A stretch of DNA of 64,000 nucleotides, from NCBI GenBank assembly GCA_958352885.1, contig CATWQI010000003.1, positions 62,001 through 126,000 of the forward strand. The letters are read 5' to 3'. Made by a program: the position numbers and the translations under genes. The notes under the pieces are model-generated. The model did no database searches and was not told where the DNA came from. It worked only from the letters and a program-made list of their open reading frames with translations. This document shows, piece after piece, positions 35,701 to 44,914 of this stretch (position 1 is its first letter; every line of letters starts with the position of its first letter). The DNA comes from an uncultured Duncaniella sp. (GTDB taxonomy: Bacteria; Bacteroidota; Bacteroidia; Bacteroidales; Muribaculaceae).

Positions 35701-35843
35701 CTATAAAGATGGCAGGAGCCTCTACTGACAAGGATGCCTTTGGCGAGATAAAGGAGATGGATGCCCGTAATGACGAAAAGAAAGCAAAAGGCGGAAAGTC
35801 GCTCAAGATAATAGAGATAGAGTTCCTTCGTAACTTGAAATAA
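32769..35843 (+). CDS. Exported glycoside hydrolase family 2-like protein
   Basis: A 1024-residue protein read from the ATG at 32769; an upstream TTG falls in the -7 element. A signal peptide ends near ASA (about residue 32). GH2 order is visible: jelly-roll (about 35-215), Ig-like (about 230-340), TIM barrel (about 345-600), a DUF4982-like and further Ig-like domains (about 640-850) and a C-terminal discoidin-like domain. The presumed nucleophile is Glu493 (MWMMEYC). At the acid/base place, where GH2 enzymes have Asn-Glu, this protein reads YECGNQ with Gln436; Glu432 is four residues earlier. The substrate is unknown. Probably controlled by the divergent AraC regulator. Confidence 0.85.
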   Translation: MKIQSLKKGKSLLIAFVLFCMAAQLASARQTFNFNSGWNLSSSDKEVTRMLKKHPVTLPHAWNEDESFKVSTYDMPTGEVWYKKKFRLPKDVEAGVTGEGKRVFIEFEGARQAAEVFLNGTRIGISENGVMAFGFDLTPYLKSGENLIEVRTDNAWDYKEQSTGSTWQWHTKPFNVNYGGLPKNVWLHVTDPVYQTLPIYSNLGTTGTYIYGSEYDVPTGSVTINVESEVHNSGTEPVTLSLAVGVKDADGKTVASFDGTQKTIQPGATATLYAKKRVSGMKFWSWGYGYLYDVTTSLKGADAPDEVTTTTGFRKAEFKNGMIYLNDRVMMVHGYAQRTTNEWPGVGQAMPAWLSDYSNNLFVKSGGNLVRWMHTCPGKQDVQSCDRVGLIQAMPAGDAERDSDGRKWEQRLELMRDAIIYNRNSPSILFYECGNQRVSGQHMKEMLALRNQYDPHGSRAIGSREMLDKPEAEYGGEMLYINKSDTKPMWMMEYCRDEAHRFNWNSWSYPFHQEGDGPLYRNAPATAYNHNNDEFVVELVRRWYDYWIERPGSGTKVNSGGAKIIFSDTQSHGRSADNYRVSGVVDPMRIEKDAFFAHQVMWDGWVDDLKPRTYIVGHWNYEPGFTVPTVYVVSNADSVVIKQNGKTIHPVSHDYRFLFTFKDVPYEANTLTAISYDKNGNEVSRDEKVTAGAPVALKLTAIQNPTGWKADGNDVALIQFEVVDSEGRRCPLDNRLVKFSLKGPAEWRGGIAKNKPFGFSPNQAALTSTSAADAGKTPEFDKKTLATLNHVLCDTLPVECGVNRVIIRSLDTPGKVRLTAKAEGLPEASIEFTTLPVEVNGGVSTYIPSAGLTSVLDRGATPATPSFTPWRKEVAIMSATAGSGDPTLSYDTYENTSWESDADIEKAWVTYTLSESTNIDEVCLKMKGFRSSSYPIEVYAHPEDSDVPVKIWEGWTPKGLGFAHLPISSDAPKSRRYTIKMAGASTDKDAFGEIKEMDARNDEKKAKGGKSLKIIEIEFLRNLK

Positions 35844-35895
35844 TTTAGGGACTGGTTAGATTCTTATGGTTCCTTGGTTTTAATACAAGGTGAAT

Positions 35896-35938
35896 GGTGG
35901 TGATATGAGTTGTTAGCCTCTTATCACCACCGTTTTTT
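35896..35938 (+). terminator. Terminator after the GH2 gene
   Basis: Ten-base arms GGTGGTGATA and TATCACCACC with a 16-base loop, followed by six T residues. It reaches the stop codon of the convergent esterase gene. Confidence 0.85.
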
Positions 35939-36971
35939 AATCCGGTTCCTTGCTTAAAAATTCTCCGGTCAGTTTGACTGACTTGTCGAAAGCTGTCGGT
36001 TGTCCGGGGACAGTTATGAATAAGTGTGTGGTTCCCGGAAATACTTCTCTGCGTGCGGTCACTCCTGCTTCGGTGAGGCGTTCGTACATCTCCTTTCCTT
36101 GGTCTCTCAGAATATCATGGTCGGCATTGATTATAAGTGTCGGTGGCATCTGTGACAGATGTCCGATAGATGCGCAGTATGGCGAAATCAACGGAAGTTC
36201 CGGAGCGTTTTCCCCTATATAGGCTTCGTTAAAAGTATTCATAATCATGCTGTCAAGTCCGTAGCCGAGTCCGTAGTTCTGCCATGATTCCGAACCGTCG
36301 TTCCAGGCTTTAACCACTGGATAAAACAGTACAAGCGATTTTATATCCGGTAATTGGCTTTGTTCCGGATTGCCGTTAAGCTGTTCCTTGGCATAGATTA
36401 GCCATAGGGCAGTCGCAAGTGCAAGATTTCCTCCGGCGCTGTCACCACCTATTGATACAGCTTCCGGGTCTATGCCCAGTTCCGATGCGTTTTCGAAAGC
36501 GAAATTCAGAGCTTCAACACAGCTGTTGAGGGCTGCCGGATAAGGATGCTCGGGTGCGAGGGGATACTCGACAGCGAGTACCTTTATTCCTGAATTTCTG
36601 ACCAAGGATGAGCAGAAACGGGAACAGCTGTTTATGCTGCCGAAGCACCATCCGCCTCCGTGAAGATAAATGAGCAGTGGCGCAGAGGCTGCTGACATGG
36701 TCTCCGGCGAGTACAATCGGTATTTTCCGTCAATATCTGTGGATGCTACACCTTCAGGCAGTTCCGACGGACTATTTCTGGAATTTCTCACTGCGTCAAG
36801 TGCAGCACAGTCACCGTTTATGGCTGCTCTCACGGCATTCTCCTGTTTTACTTGCAGGTCGGATGGCATTCCCGATATAAATTCGATAGCCTCCGATTCC
36901 ATTGACTGTGCTTCAATAGCCATATACGCCGGTATCAAGGCAAAAGCCAATAATAATACCTTGTGATTCAT
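35937..36971 (-). CDS. Exported alpha/beta-hydrolase, HSL-type esterase
   Basis: A 344-residue enzyme read from the ATG at 36971, where a signal peptide (NHKVLLLAFALIPAY) begins; a longer start would put charged residues in front of it. Hormone-sensitive-lipase family motifs: the oxyanion HGGGWCFG, the nucleophile elbow GDSAGGN, and Asp and His in NADHDILRDQG and GTTHLF. It should cleave acetyl or short-chain acyl esters outside the cytoplasm. It follows the GLPGLI gene by 19 bases on the minus strand, so it is the third gene of the barrel operon. Confidence 0.88.
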   Translation of the reverse strand: MNHKVLLLAFALIPAYMAIEAQSMESEAIEFISGMPSDLQVKQENAVRAAINGDCAALDAVRNSRNSPSELPEGVASTDIDGKYRLYSPETMSAASAPLLIYLHGGGWCFGSINSCSRFCSSLVRNSGIKVLAVEYPLAPEHPYPAALNSCVEALNFAFENASELGIDPEAVSIGGDSAGGNLALATALWLIYAKEQLNGNPEQSQLPDIKSLVLFYPVVKAWNDGSESWQNYGLGYGLDSMIMNTFNEAYIGENAPELPLISPYCASIGHLSQMPPTLIINADHDILRDQGKEMYERLTEAGVTARREVFPGTTHLFITVPGQPTAFDKSVKLTGEFLSKEPD

Positions 36972-36990
36972 TATTTTGTCTCGTCCTTTT

Positions 36991-37809
36991 CTATCGGTAA
37001 TCAGTCTCAAGAAAATCTCCTTCATCCGACTTGTCAGGCATATTTGAGGGACTTACTTTAACCTTTATGCCCTTGCCGGCAAGTGCTCCTATCGGGTTGT
37101 CGCTTATGGCGCGGAGAGTGCGTAGGATATCCTTGCGGTTGGACTTTTCATATTTATCCGCTCCGTAGATTCCTGTGATATTTTTGGCAGAGTGCTCAAC
37201 GCCGTCGGCAAAATATCCCAGGCCGTTGTCGTAATAAGCCTCCAATATCAGCCCCGGCAGTCCTCTGAATTTCCATGGTCCGTCCTGGATTGGAATTTCG
37301 GGTGTGAACCATGCTGTCCAGTGCCGTCCATGATAATCTGTTTCGGCTATTATACATTCGTAGCCAAGTACATTTTTTGTGCTGTCACCGATAGTCCATG
37401 ACAATTCATCGAACGGTTCGGTATAATATACATGTTCGTCAATAATCATGCCATAGACCGTAATCATGGAGTCGGCAGAGTTTTTTATCACATACATGGT
37501 TTCTTTTTTCCGTGGCAGCTTCTCCACAACTATAGAACCTTGTTCAAGCATGGATTTTAATGCTGCCTGCTGGGTCTCCTTCAGTCTGGCAAGACCTTCC
37601 GGTGTAGATGATATGGAATCATATCTTTCGGAGTCGGGGTTGAAAAACTTGGATTGTGTCGCATTAGCGAGCAGATGGTAGCTACTCTTGCGTTCATTGC
37701 CGTTCTTGTAAAAAGAACGTCCCCGGTAGCTGACCTCTATGTCAGCTGTCTGTGCGGTAGTGGAGATAGCTGCGATGCACAGACACAGTGATGTAAGGAT
37801 ATTTCTCAT
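36991..37809 (-). CDS. GLPGLI-family exported protein
   Basis: A 272-residue protein with a signal peptide ending near STTAQ. The family's name-giving motif is exact (FRGLPGLILEAYYDNG, around residue 180). GLPGLI proteins are Bacteroidota-specific, of unknown function, and usually paired with a TonB-type outer-membrane barrel, as here: its ATG overlaps the barrel stop in an ATGA. An accessory role in outer-membrane peptide or metal handling has been suggested only from such pairing. Confidence 0.9.
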   Translation of the reverse strand: MRNILTSLCLCIAAISTTAQTADIEVSYRGRSFYKNGNERKSSYHLLANATQSKFFNPDSERYDSISSTPEGLARLKETQQAALKSMLEQGSIVVEKLPRKKETMYVIKNSADSMITVYGMIIDEHVYYTEPFDELSWTIGDSTKNVLGYECIIAETDYHGRHWTAWFTPEIPIQDGPWKFRGLPGLILEAYYDNGLGYFADGVEHSAKNITGIYGADKYEKSNRKDILRTLRAISDNPIGALAGKGIKVKVSPSNMPDKSDEGDFLETDYR

Positions 37810-40406
37810 TTTTGTAAGGATATTGATATTAGAAACTCTCGTCCGCGTAAGCGACGCTGGCTTTCGAATGAATTTAGCTGATTATACGTAGTATAGTTGT
37901 AGGTACGCCTGTTGAACACGTTGCTCAGGTCGGCAGACAGTCTTATGCGTTTATTGAGTTTGAAAGTAAGCTTAGTGTCAAGGAGTACCACATTCTTGAA
38001 ATTACCTTCTGTAATCTCATTACGGTAGTGTTCTCCTGATATTGCCCATTCCCATTTCGGGTGGGGAAGGATGTTTAGCAGCAGTTCGTTTTCCATATTT
38101 CCAAGCCATGAGGCTTTGGTGCTGTTCATGGTCATACGGCTACGGTTCCACTCTATGTGGTAGTCAAAGCTCATCCATCTGAGAGGTGTGCCGTTTATGC
38201 TTCCTCCCATTCCCCACGAAGTGTGTACGGAATTGACCGTACGGTTGTCAGTACTCTGGTTCTCACTGAGTGATAGCAGGTGTGATTCGTTGCGGCTGAA
38301 TCTACCGCTGATACTTGCACTGCCGCGTATGAAATCAAGGGTCTTGCCTACGCTGCCGTTTGTCATCAGTATTTTGCCGTTGTTTTTGGCGGTAGAGTAG
38401 GAGTACACTATGTAATCCCCGTATAGTTGCTGTGCAAGTGTGAACGGTGTATGAGTCCATGATTGCATGGCGTAGGCATTGGCAAATACACCGTGGCGCG
38501 GGTGCTTGTATGATACGCTCACCGACAGATTCTGGGATGCGGAATTATAGAATTCATCCACACCTTGCCTGAATGAGCGGTAATCGGTCATGATGAATCC
38601 GGGCTGAATCAGATTGAGATTCATTGGAGAGCGTCCGGTCCCTCCTCGCAGCCCGAATGAGAACCTGTTGTTTGGTTTCCAGTTGATATGCAGCGACGGT
38701 GAGAAATACACTTCGCTGCGGTTTGCGATAGCTTTGTCAAATCTGTAATGAGCAAAACTTACCGGTGCCTCAAATGATATGTTGACTCTGCGTATCCAAT
38801 ACTCGAAATCCGGATTTACATATACGGTGACATAGTTGGTGTTTAGCACATTTTCGGTAAGGCCCGGAATCTCGTCGGGTATGTCGGGCAATTCGGTATT
38901 GAGTGTGCGCAAGTACCCTTTTATCCCTCCGTTCAGACTCAGCGTCACACCATTGATTGAAAAAATGTATGAGGCGCTCTCATTGGTGTAGAAAGCGTGG
39001 TCTCCCACATGCTGACGCATGGATTTACCATCCGTTGTCACATTAAGTGTCTGAGGCAGGGATTCCCATTCGTTCACACTCTCGAACGTGACAAGGTGGT
39101 TACCTTTGAAGCGTTTGATAATCTTGAATTTGTTGCTGACATAATAGTCTGGAAGCGATGCCGATTGGTCATTAGGCAGGGAACCTGTCATGCCGAGACG
39201 GATATCGTCCCAGTTGATATTGGTTTTGAGCGTATTGTTGACGAATGCGGTCCTGTTATTCAGTTCATACACCATCTTGCCCGATACGCTGTGATTGCGT
39301 TCCACACCGCTGCGTTTCTCTGTAACCACACGTTCGCCGTTGCTCAGGAAGTAAGTTGTAACGTTGGTAGCGTCAGCGGTGACGCGGTTGAATGAATAGT
39401 CGAACTGAGCTTTGAACTCCCCGCGCTTGAGTTTCCAGAGATTGTTAGTCGAGACAAGGACCGAACGGTTGAACAGGGTGCGTTTTCTGTTCAGATTGGG
39501 TACTCCGGGGAGGGATACACCCACGTAACGGTTAAGTCCGGTGTTGCGTCTTGACGAGAAGAAGTCGGTTACCTGTGCCGAGAGGTCCTCCCCTATGTTG
39601 TTAGTCTTTAATGTGGTGATGTTCTGAAAATTCGGCATTACTGCCATTGCAAACAGCTCTCCGTCCCAGATCGCTCCTTCCGGTTGCCATGAGTAACCGC
39701 CTCCGGCATCGCCATGGAAAGTCCATGTGGCTTTCGATTTGTTTTTCAGTTTCAGGTTGAGTGCCGCTTTGTCGGAGAAACTTATCCCTGATAGCACCTG
39801 CATGGGCTGATGATTCTCCATCACTTCTACCGACCCTACATCTTCATGGCTGATTCCGTTGGTGGCTATGCCGTATTTTCCTCCGAGCAAGTCTGAGCCC
39901 TCGATATAGAATTTATTGATATCCTCGCCTTGGTATTGGATTTTACCCGATTTTTCTACGCTGATACCTGGCATTCGTTTCAGCACATCGCCGATTGATC
40001 GGTCTTGCGACTGAGCAAACGAGCTGACCGTGTAGGTTATGGTGTCACCCTGCTCACGGATACGGTCGGCTTTTACCGCGACTTCTTTAAGTTTGATGGA
40101 ACCGGGTTCCATGTATATTTTCAATGGAAACGATGCGCTGTCAAGTGAGATTGTTTGTTTGCTGAAACTCATCATTGACACTTCCAGCCTGCATCCTGCC
40201 ACTGAAGGTAGGCTGATAGAGAAGTCTCCGCCGGCTTTTGAGGTGGCGTATTTCCTGATTTTACCGTCTGCGCCCTTGACAATAACCGATGCGCCGGTCA
40301 GTGGCTCATCGTTTTCCTTGTCAAACACAATACCGTTGACATTGATCTGCGCTGTCGCATATATCGTTGAAAGTAAGCAGACTATATATGTGACTATATA
40401 TTTCAT
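37806..40406 (-). CDS. TonB-receptor-like outer-membrane barrel protein
   Basis: An 866-residue protein: signal peptide (1-19), carboxypeptidase-regulatory-like domain (about 20-105, VNGIVFDKENDEPLTGASVIV), plug-like domain (about 110-220, DVLKRMPGISVE, NKFYIEGSDLLGGKYG) and a long beta-barrel of the OMP_b-brl_3 type with alternating aromatic strands to the C-terminus. No N-terminal TonB box is obvious. It heads an operon with the GLPGLI gene and the esterase; the promoter is at 40507-40538. Substrate unknown. Confidence 0.88.
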   Translation of the reverse strand: MKYIVTYIVCLLSTIYATAQINVNGIVFDKENDEPLTGASVIVKGADGKIRKYATSKAGGDFSISLPSVAGCRLEVSMMSFSKQTISLDSASFPLKIYMEPGSIKLKEVAVKADRIREQGDTITYTVSSFAQSQDRSIGDVLKRMPGISVEKSGKIQYQGEDINKFYIEGSDLLGGKYGIATNGISHEDVGSVEVMENHQPMQVLSGISFSDKAALNLKLKNKSKATWTFHGDAGGGYSWQPEGAIWDGELFAMAVMPNFQNITTLKTNNIGEDLSAQVTDFFSSRRNTGLNRYVGVSLPGVPNLNRKRTLFNRSVLVSTNNLWKLKRGEFKAQFDYSFNRVTADATNVTTYFLSNGERVVTEKRSGVERNHSVSGKMVYELNNRTAFVNNTLKTNINWDDIRLGMTGSLPNDQSASLPDYYVSNKFKIIKRFKGNHLVTFESVNEWESLPQTLNVTTDGKSMRQHVGDHAFYTNESASYIFSINGVTLSLNGGIKGYLRTLNTELPDIPDEIPGLTENVLNTNYVTVYVNPDFEYWIRRVNISFEAPVSFAHYRFDKAIANRSEVYFSPSLHINWKPNNRFSFGLRGGTGRSPMNLNLIQPGFIMTDYRSFRQGVDEFYNSASQNLSVSVSYKHPRHGVFANAYAMQSWTHTPFTLAQQLYGDYIVYSYSTAKNNGKILMTNGSVGKTLDFIRGSASISGRFSRNESHLLSLSENQSTDNRTVNSVHTSWGMGGSINGTPLRWMSFDYHIEWNRSRMTMNSTKASWLGNMENELLLNILPHPKWEWAISGEHYRNEITEGNFKNVVLLDTKLTFKLNKRIRLSADLSNVFNRRTYNYTTYNQLNSFESQRRLRGREFLISISLQK

Positions 40407-40506
40407 TCGTGAGAGTGTGATGCGTGATGAATTTTGGTTTCTCTGTAAATTGATTTGCTATCGTCATGATATTACTGACAATCCAACTATCGATTTAGTT
40501 GTAATG

Positions 40507-40538
40507 CAAAAGTGCGATTAAAATTTTAGTTATGCAAA
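40507..40538 (-). promoter_or_regulatory. Promoter of the barrel-GLPGLI-esterase operon
   Basis: Minus strand: TTTG at 40538-40535, a 20-base spacer and CACTTTTG at 40514-40507 (one mismatch to TAnnTTTG). The leader is about 95 bases. Confidence 0.5.
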
Positions 40539-40566
40539 TAAAAAACATAAAAATGTGATATTGGAT

Positions 40567-40597
40567 AAAAAAAGCCTCGGTTGTTGTTACCGAGGCT
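40567..40597 (-). terminator. Terminator of the SGNH-deacetylase gene
   Basis: Nine-base arms AGCCTCGGT and ACCGAGGCT, seven-base loop. On the minus strand a run of seven T residues follows directly. It lies about 55 bases after the stop of the gene at 40652. Confidence 0.9.
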
Positions 40598-40651
40598 ATA
40601 TACATTAATACGGTATGTATAAGAGGATTCACTCTTGAAATCTCCGATACG

Positions 40652-42328
40652 TCATAATTCTATTTTATATTCGTAAACACCCGGAATGGTTTCAAATAGT
40701 AGCAAATCCCCTTCCACCCTGGTGTCTATTTCTCCGGAAGTGGTTATAGCTCTTGGTTTTGCACTGTCCCAGTCACCTTTTACTGCAACAGTAAGGGGCA
40801 CATTGAACAGTGTTTCGTCAAGGTTACATTCCATACGCAGTGTGATACAGCCTTTGTCACGGATGCTTGCGATGTGCGTATGGTCCCGCTGTTCGCGGTA
40901 TGCTGCCACATCCCTGAATGTGGCTACCCATATATCCTTTTCCTTTGATTTCACATAGTCAAACATATCCCACAGCACCTGTGGGTTGTACCACTTGTCA
41001 TATCCCACATTTATGCCGTGTCCCATTGTCACTCCCCAGTCACCTGCAGCGATAATATCCTCTATCCAGCCTTGCAGTTTTTCAGGTGTAGCTTTGTTGT
41101 TCTGCTGTCCTGTGGCGAACTGGTGGAGGCGGGTGCCCACTCTGTTGGCTGATGCGAGTTTCTCCAATATTGGTGTAGTGGCATTGAACGGGTAGCAGAA
41201 AGTCACCGGCCTTACACCCACATTATGCTCTATAGCACTGTCATTCATTGCTATCTCTCTCGAAATTTCCTGAGGTGTCATGAGTACGAGTTTGCCGTGG
41301 CTCCATGAGTGGTTTGAAATCTCATGTCCGTTTTCAGCCATTTCCCTGAGCTGTGACCATGAGGCTCGTGGTCTTTCAGGGTCGCCGCTGTCAGTAGTCC
41401 TCCCTATAATCCAGAATGTGCCTCTGAAACCACGTTTCTCGAGTTCAGGAGCCACGAGGGAAGCATGCTCCTCGTCACCATCGTCAAATGTGAAGCTAAT
41501 AGCAGCATTTCTATTGCCTTGGTACTTGGTCACATAGATAGAATCAATCTGAGGTATGATTGCGTCGGCATATCGTCGTCCGAGCTCCATTTGGGCTTTA
41601 CGGCTGAAATGAGGGTCACGGATTTTGTCTTTGTAACGTCTGGTGAGTCGGAAGCTGCTTACAGGATGGCAATTATCCGTGATACTGCACATCTGTGGCA
41701 TTATGGAGTCAATGAAATTTTCTATTTTCTCAGTACTTTCCCATTGCCACCTGCCCGGCTGACCCACGGCTACCGGAATGTCGGTGGCTCCGAGTTCCTG
41801 ACGCAAGGATGTAATCATAGCGTTGAATTTGCCTGCGTAATCCTCTGTAGAGCGTTGTATGTCGGTCTCTCCCTGCTGCCATAGAATACCTCGTAGAGTT
41901 CCGTACTGTAATGCCTGTCGTGTGCGTCTGATAGCTTCGTCAAGGAAACCGTCAGAAGCTCCGGGGAGCCATTGGAGTATTGATGAGCCACCCTTGGCAT
42001 TAACCACAAGGAGTATTTTGCGTCCTGTGCGGTTATGCATTGTTTTTGAGAAAACTTCTCCGGGTCCATACCCTTGGAGACTCAAATCCTTTCGTATGGT
42101 GGAGTAGCGGTTAAGCGGTGAAGAGGCCTTTACGGGTACACCGTCGCTGTCAAGCAACCATACTCCGTCAATAGTTCCTACCGTGTCGGACTCTTCGAAT
42201 AGCCCTCGTCCTGCCATGTTGGATTGTCCTATCATCAGATATACATCATACTCTTTGTTGCTTTCCGAACCGTGTAATGCGACTCCGGTAAAAAGCATCA
42301 TCAGCACTGACCAGATTAGTTTTTTCAT
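40652..42328 (-). CDS. Fusion of SASA/SGNH esterase and NodB polysaccharide deacetylase
   Basis: A 558-residue protein read from the ATG at 42328, which opens a signal peptide; the longer frame adds 33 unlikely residues. Residues about 25-265 are a sialate O-acetylesterase-like SGNH domain (MIGQSNMAGRG with the nucleophile Ser, LWQQGETD). Residues about 275-480 are a NodB deacetylase with the metal site ISFTFDDGDEEHAS and NHSWSHG. The last 80 residues look like a beta-sandwich. Two deacetylating activities in one exported protein suggest removal of O-acetyl groups from plant or host glycans. A terminator follows. Confidence 0.88.
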   Translation of the reverse strand: MKKLIWSVLMMLFTGVALHGSESNKEYDVYLMIGQSNMAGRGLFEESDTVGTIDGVWLLDSDGVPVKASSPLNRYSTIRKDLSLQGYGPGEVFSKTMHNRTGRKILLVVNAKGGSSILQWLPGASDGFLDEAIRRTRQALQYGTLRGILWQQGETDIQRSTEDYAGKFNAMITSLRQELGATDIPVAVGQPGRWQWESTEKIENFIDSIMPQMCSITDNCHPVSSFRLTRRYKDKIRDPHFSRKAQMELGRRYADAIIPQIDSIYVTKYQGNRNAAISFTFDDGDEEHASLVAPELEKRGFRGTFWIIGRTTDSGDPERPRASWSQLREMAENGHEISNHSWSHGKLVLMTPQEISREIAMNDSAIEHNVGVRPVTFCYPFNATTPILEKLASANRVGTRLHQFATGQQNNKATPEKLQGWIEDIIAAGDWGVTMGHGINVGYDKWYNPQVLWDMFDYVKSKEKDIWVATFRDVAAYREQRDHTHIASIRDKGCITLRMECNLDETLFNVPLTVAVKGDWDSAKPRAITTSGEIDTRVEGDLLLFETIPGVYEYKIEL

Positions 42329-42368
42329 TACTAAGATGATATTAGAGGTATTGGTTTTATATTTACTG

Positions 42369-42376
42369 CAAATATA
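42369..42376 (-). promoter_or_regulatory. -7 element of the SGNH-deacetylase gene
   Basis: TATATTTG on the minus strand, 41 bases before the ATG at 42328. Confidence 0.5.
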
Positions 42377-42516
42377 CGCATATTTTGTGGAAATAGGTAG
42401 CCGAAGCCTGAACCGGTTGCGAATCATATTCCGTTCCGCCCGGTTCAGGCTGTCCTGTCAAGTTCACGTGTAAACTTTGCGGGTGCTTACCACCCTTTTG
42501 TGATGAGTATGGAAGG

Positions 42517-44904
42517 TTATTTCCAGTCAATTTTCATGTGGCTGAGGATGGTGGCAGAGGCGCCAGTCGAGCCGGTATGCTGGATTCCGGTGCCACCGAA
42601 CGTATTGGGGGATATGGCTGCAGTTAGCCGGACACTTTTTGCAAGCTCCGGGCGATGCGGTTCGGGTGTATTGTCGGATGATACCGTGGCAGTGAGCCTG
42701 TCACCGTCTGCCGACAGGTTTATCTTGCAGCCGCGGCGATAGCATACAGCCGATACCGGTTCGCTTATCGGGGTGGTGGTTCCGTTGTCATAGCGCATCA
42801 GCAGGAAGTCGACAGCCTTGTCGTTCTTGGGGGTACGGATTATTCTTAGTGCGTAGCCGGTGAGCGTGGACGGGTCAAATTTGATATATATGTCCATATA
42901 TTGCCCTGTGGCGCTGCCGAATCCCTGTCCGGCACTCTTGCACGGGTTGGCTGTGAGGTTCACTTCCATATCGCCATAGCTGCTTGCGGGAGGTGTATAC
43001 ATAAGTCGTGCACCTCTGGAGGACTGTATTAGTCCGTGTACACCTGCTGCGCCATCCACACCTTCTCCATATGACCAGCCATGGGTTGTATCAGGTATCC
43101 AGTCATATCCGGATGTATCAGTTGGTTTGAATGCATCGACAGTCCAGAATCCAGGTCGGATATCAGGTTGGCAGACGGTGGGAAAGTCTGTGAAATCAGT
43201 TTCAAGATGCATCTGTGGCGCCACCACATTGACCTTTTTGGTGGTGATGACTGATACTGCCTTGCCTGTGTGTGAGCGGTTGTGGCGAGGTTCGACTTTT
43301 GCGGAGATATAATGACCGTTGTCCGCTTCAGAGAGGATATAGGATTTTCTGGGTTTGTCACCGCGTGTCACAGCCACGGGTATGGCATCTGAGCCGTCGG
43401 ATTTGGTTGATCGGTACCATGTCACGAGCGAGCGGTCCGGGCGTCCGGCTATATCTATGAAATACTCCACACGCAGAGTGTCGCCTCTGCGCATCAATCC
43501 CGGACGAGTTGTGAATTCCGGGGCAGGAAGGGTAGGCGGATTGACCTTGACCACACATGCGGCTTCAAGTCCTTCGGGAGTAGATGCGAGCAGGTTGGCT
43601 GTGTGTGCTTCCTCCCGGATGTTTATCCCTTTTATCAGGCAGCTCCCGTCGGGAAGGGTGCCTATGGCAAGGCTCTCTTTGTCATCCTCTCCGACGCTCC
43701 ATGTCACACCGGGGAGGTCGGCACGGATGACAAGACTGTCCTTTCCGGTTTCTATATCGACTTTGCGGTGTGAGAGTGTCAGCATGGTGGGCAGAGAGGG
43801 TAGGGCGGTGGTGTCCTGAGCGGTAGGATTCCATCTGTCTGGACCTTTGAGCAGGTTGTAAATATTGTATGTTTCACCGGCTTTGTATGCCTTTAACAGT
43901 GGTTTCCCATCCATGTCAACCGTGACTTTCGGGCGCATTGAATCTACCGTAATCTTCCTGCCGTTGAGGCTGACATTGTACTGGTAGCTGCGCAGGTCGT
44001 CAGTGGCATCCTGAGTCCAGCCTATATACAGTTCAGGGTCATCCGAGCTCCACCTGCAGTCCACCATGGCAACCTGGCTCCCCACCTTGACCAGATACTG
44101 TCTGCCTGAAGTAAGGGTATGTATGTCACAGTCAATCAGCCGTGCTCCCTGTGCGTAAGTGTTGTAGAACGGTTTTCCGCTGAATAGTTTGAATCTGCAT
44201 CCGAGGTATACACCGGTGCCGCATAAGGCATCATCAGTGCATTCGAAGTAGCAGTTCTCGAACAGGACTCTTTTCGCACCGGCGAACGGGCAGAGGTTGA
44301 GTCGGCTTATGAACCTGCAGTTCCGAGCCGTGATACGGTCACCGTCGCAGATTATAAGCTGGGCCTGGACTATTGCATCTTCTCGTTTTGACCGGTTGAG
44401 AGATGTGTCACGAGGGTATACCAAATCGACGTTGCAGTAATTGCCGAAAGTGATATTCTCGACTGTGATATCATTGCCGGTTAGGTGCATCATTGTGAAA
44501 TTGCCATTTGCCCCTTGTGTCTGTCCTCGGTTGCATGCTATCACCACATCTTCCGGATTTTCGCATAGACCTATGAGCTTCAGATGGCTTAGTTCAAGTT
44601 CCATGCCGAACGGAATGTTGCTTCCCGGCTTCGGGTTGCGTGTCTCCGTCCCGTCGGGATCGTCGAGCCAGTATACCGAGGGAGCTATCCGTATGGTCAG
44701 CGGATTATTCTCGGAATAGCTGTGGACTTTTTGCCACCTCTCGGCGGCTAACAATGCTTCTTTTAGCGATGTGTACCGTGTACTGTCGCCCACTGTTTCC
44801 TGTCGGGAAAAGTTAGGGTCGACATTTATAACGGCAGGCTGGGCTGCGGCATAGAGAACCGATGCCGCCAGGATATATAACACTGTCAGCACTCTGTAAA
44901 TCAT
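42517..44904 (-). CDS. Exported beta-helix protein, pectinesterase/pectate-lyase-like
   Basis: A 795-residue protein with a signal peptide ending near YAAAQ. Residues about 25-330 have the TSLKEALLAAERW opening and the ladder of short beta-helix rungs (DITVENITFGNY, DRITARNCRFISR, KRVLFENCYFEC, ARLIDCDIHTL) typical of pectin esterase-like right-handed beta-helices. The pectinesterase catalytic Asp motifs are not clear, so the activity is uncertain. The rest is two or three Ig-like domains (about 380-560) and a C-terminal jelly-roll (about 580-795). It starts ten bases after the LD-carboxypeptidase stop, within the same minus-strand transcript. Confidence 0.78.
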   Translation of the reverse strand: MIYRVLTVLYILAASVLYAAAQPAVINVDPNFSRQETVGDSTRYTSLKEALLAAERWQKVHSYSENNPLTIRIAPSVYWLDDPDGTETRNPKPGSNIPFGMELELSHLKLIGLCENPEDVVIACNRGQTQGANGNFTMMHLTGNDITVENITFGNYCNVDLVYPRDTSLNRSKREDAIVQAQLIICDGDRITARNCRFISRLNLCPFAGAKRVLFENCYFECTDDALCGTGVYLGCRFKLFSGKPFYNTYAQGARLIDCDIHTLTSGRQYLVKVGSQVAMVDCRWSSDDPELYIGWTQDATDDLRSYQYNVSLNGRKITVDSMRPKVTVDMDGKPLLKAYKAGETYNIYNLLKGPDRWNPTAQDTTALPSLPTMLTLSHRKVDIETGKDSLVIRADLPGVTWSVGEDDKESLAIGTLPDGSCLIKGINIREEAHTANLLASTPEGLEAACVVKVNPPTLPAPEFTTRPGLMRRGDTLRVEYFIDIAGRPDRSLVTWYRSTKSDGSDAIPVAVTRGDKPRKSYILSEADNGHYISAKVEPRHNRSHTGKAVSVITTKKVNVVAPQMHLETDFTDFPTVCQPDIRPGFWTVDAFKPTDTSGYDWIPDTTHGWSYGEGVDGAAGVHGLIQSSRGARLMYTPPASSYGDMEVNLTANPCKSAGQGFGSATGQYMDIYIKFDPSTLTGYALRIIRTPKNDKAVDFLLMRYDNGTTTPISEPVSAVCYRRGCKINLSADGDRLTATVSSDNTPEPHRPELAKSVRLTAAISPNTFGGTGIQHTGSTGASATILSHMKIDWK

Positions 44905-44914
44905 ATCGTGTATG

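Noticed and set aside
42455..42475. CACGTG-containing sequence considered as a second parS
   Set aside because: Only the central six bases match; the flanks differ from the parS consensus at most positions.
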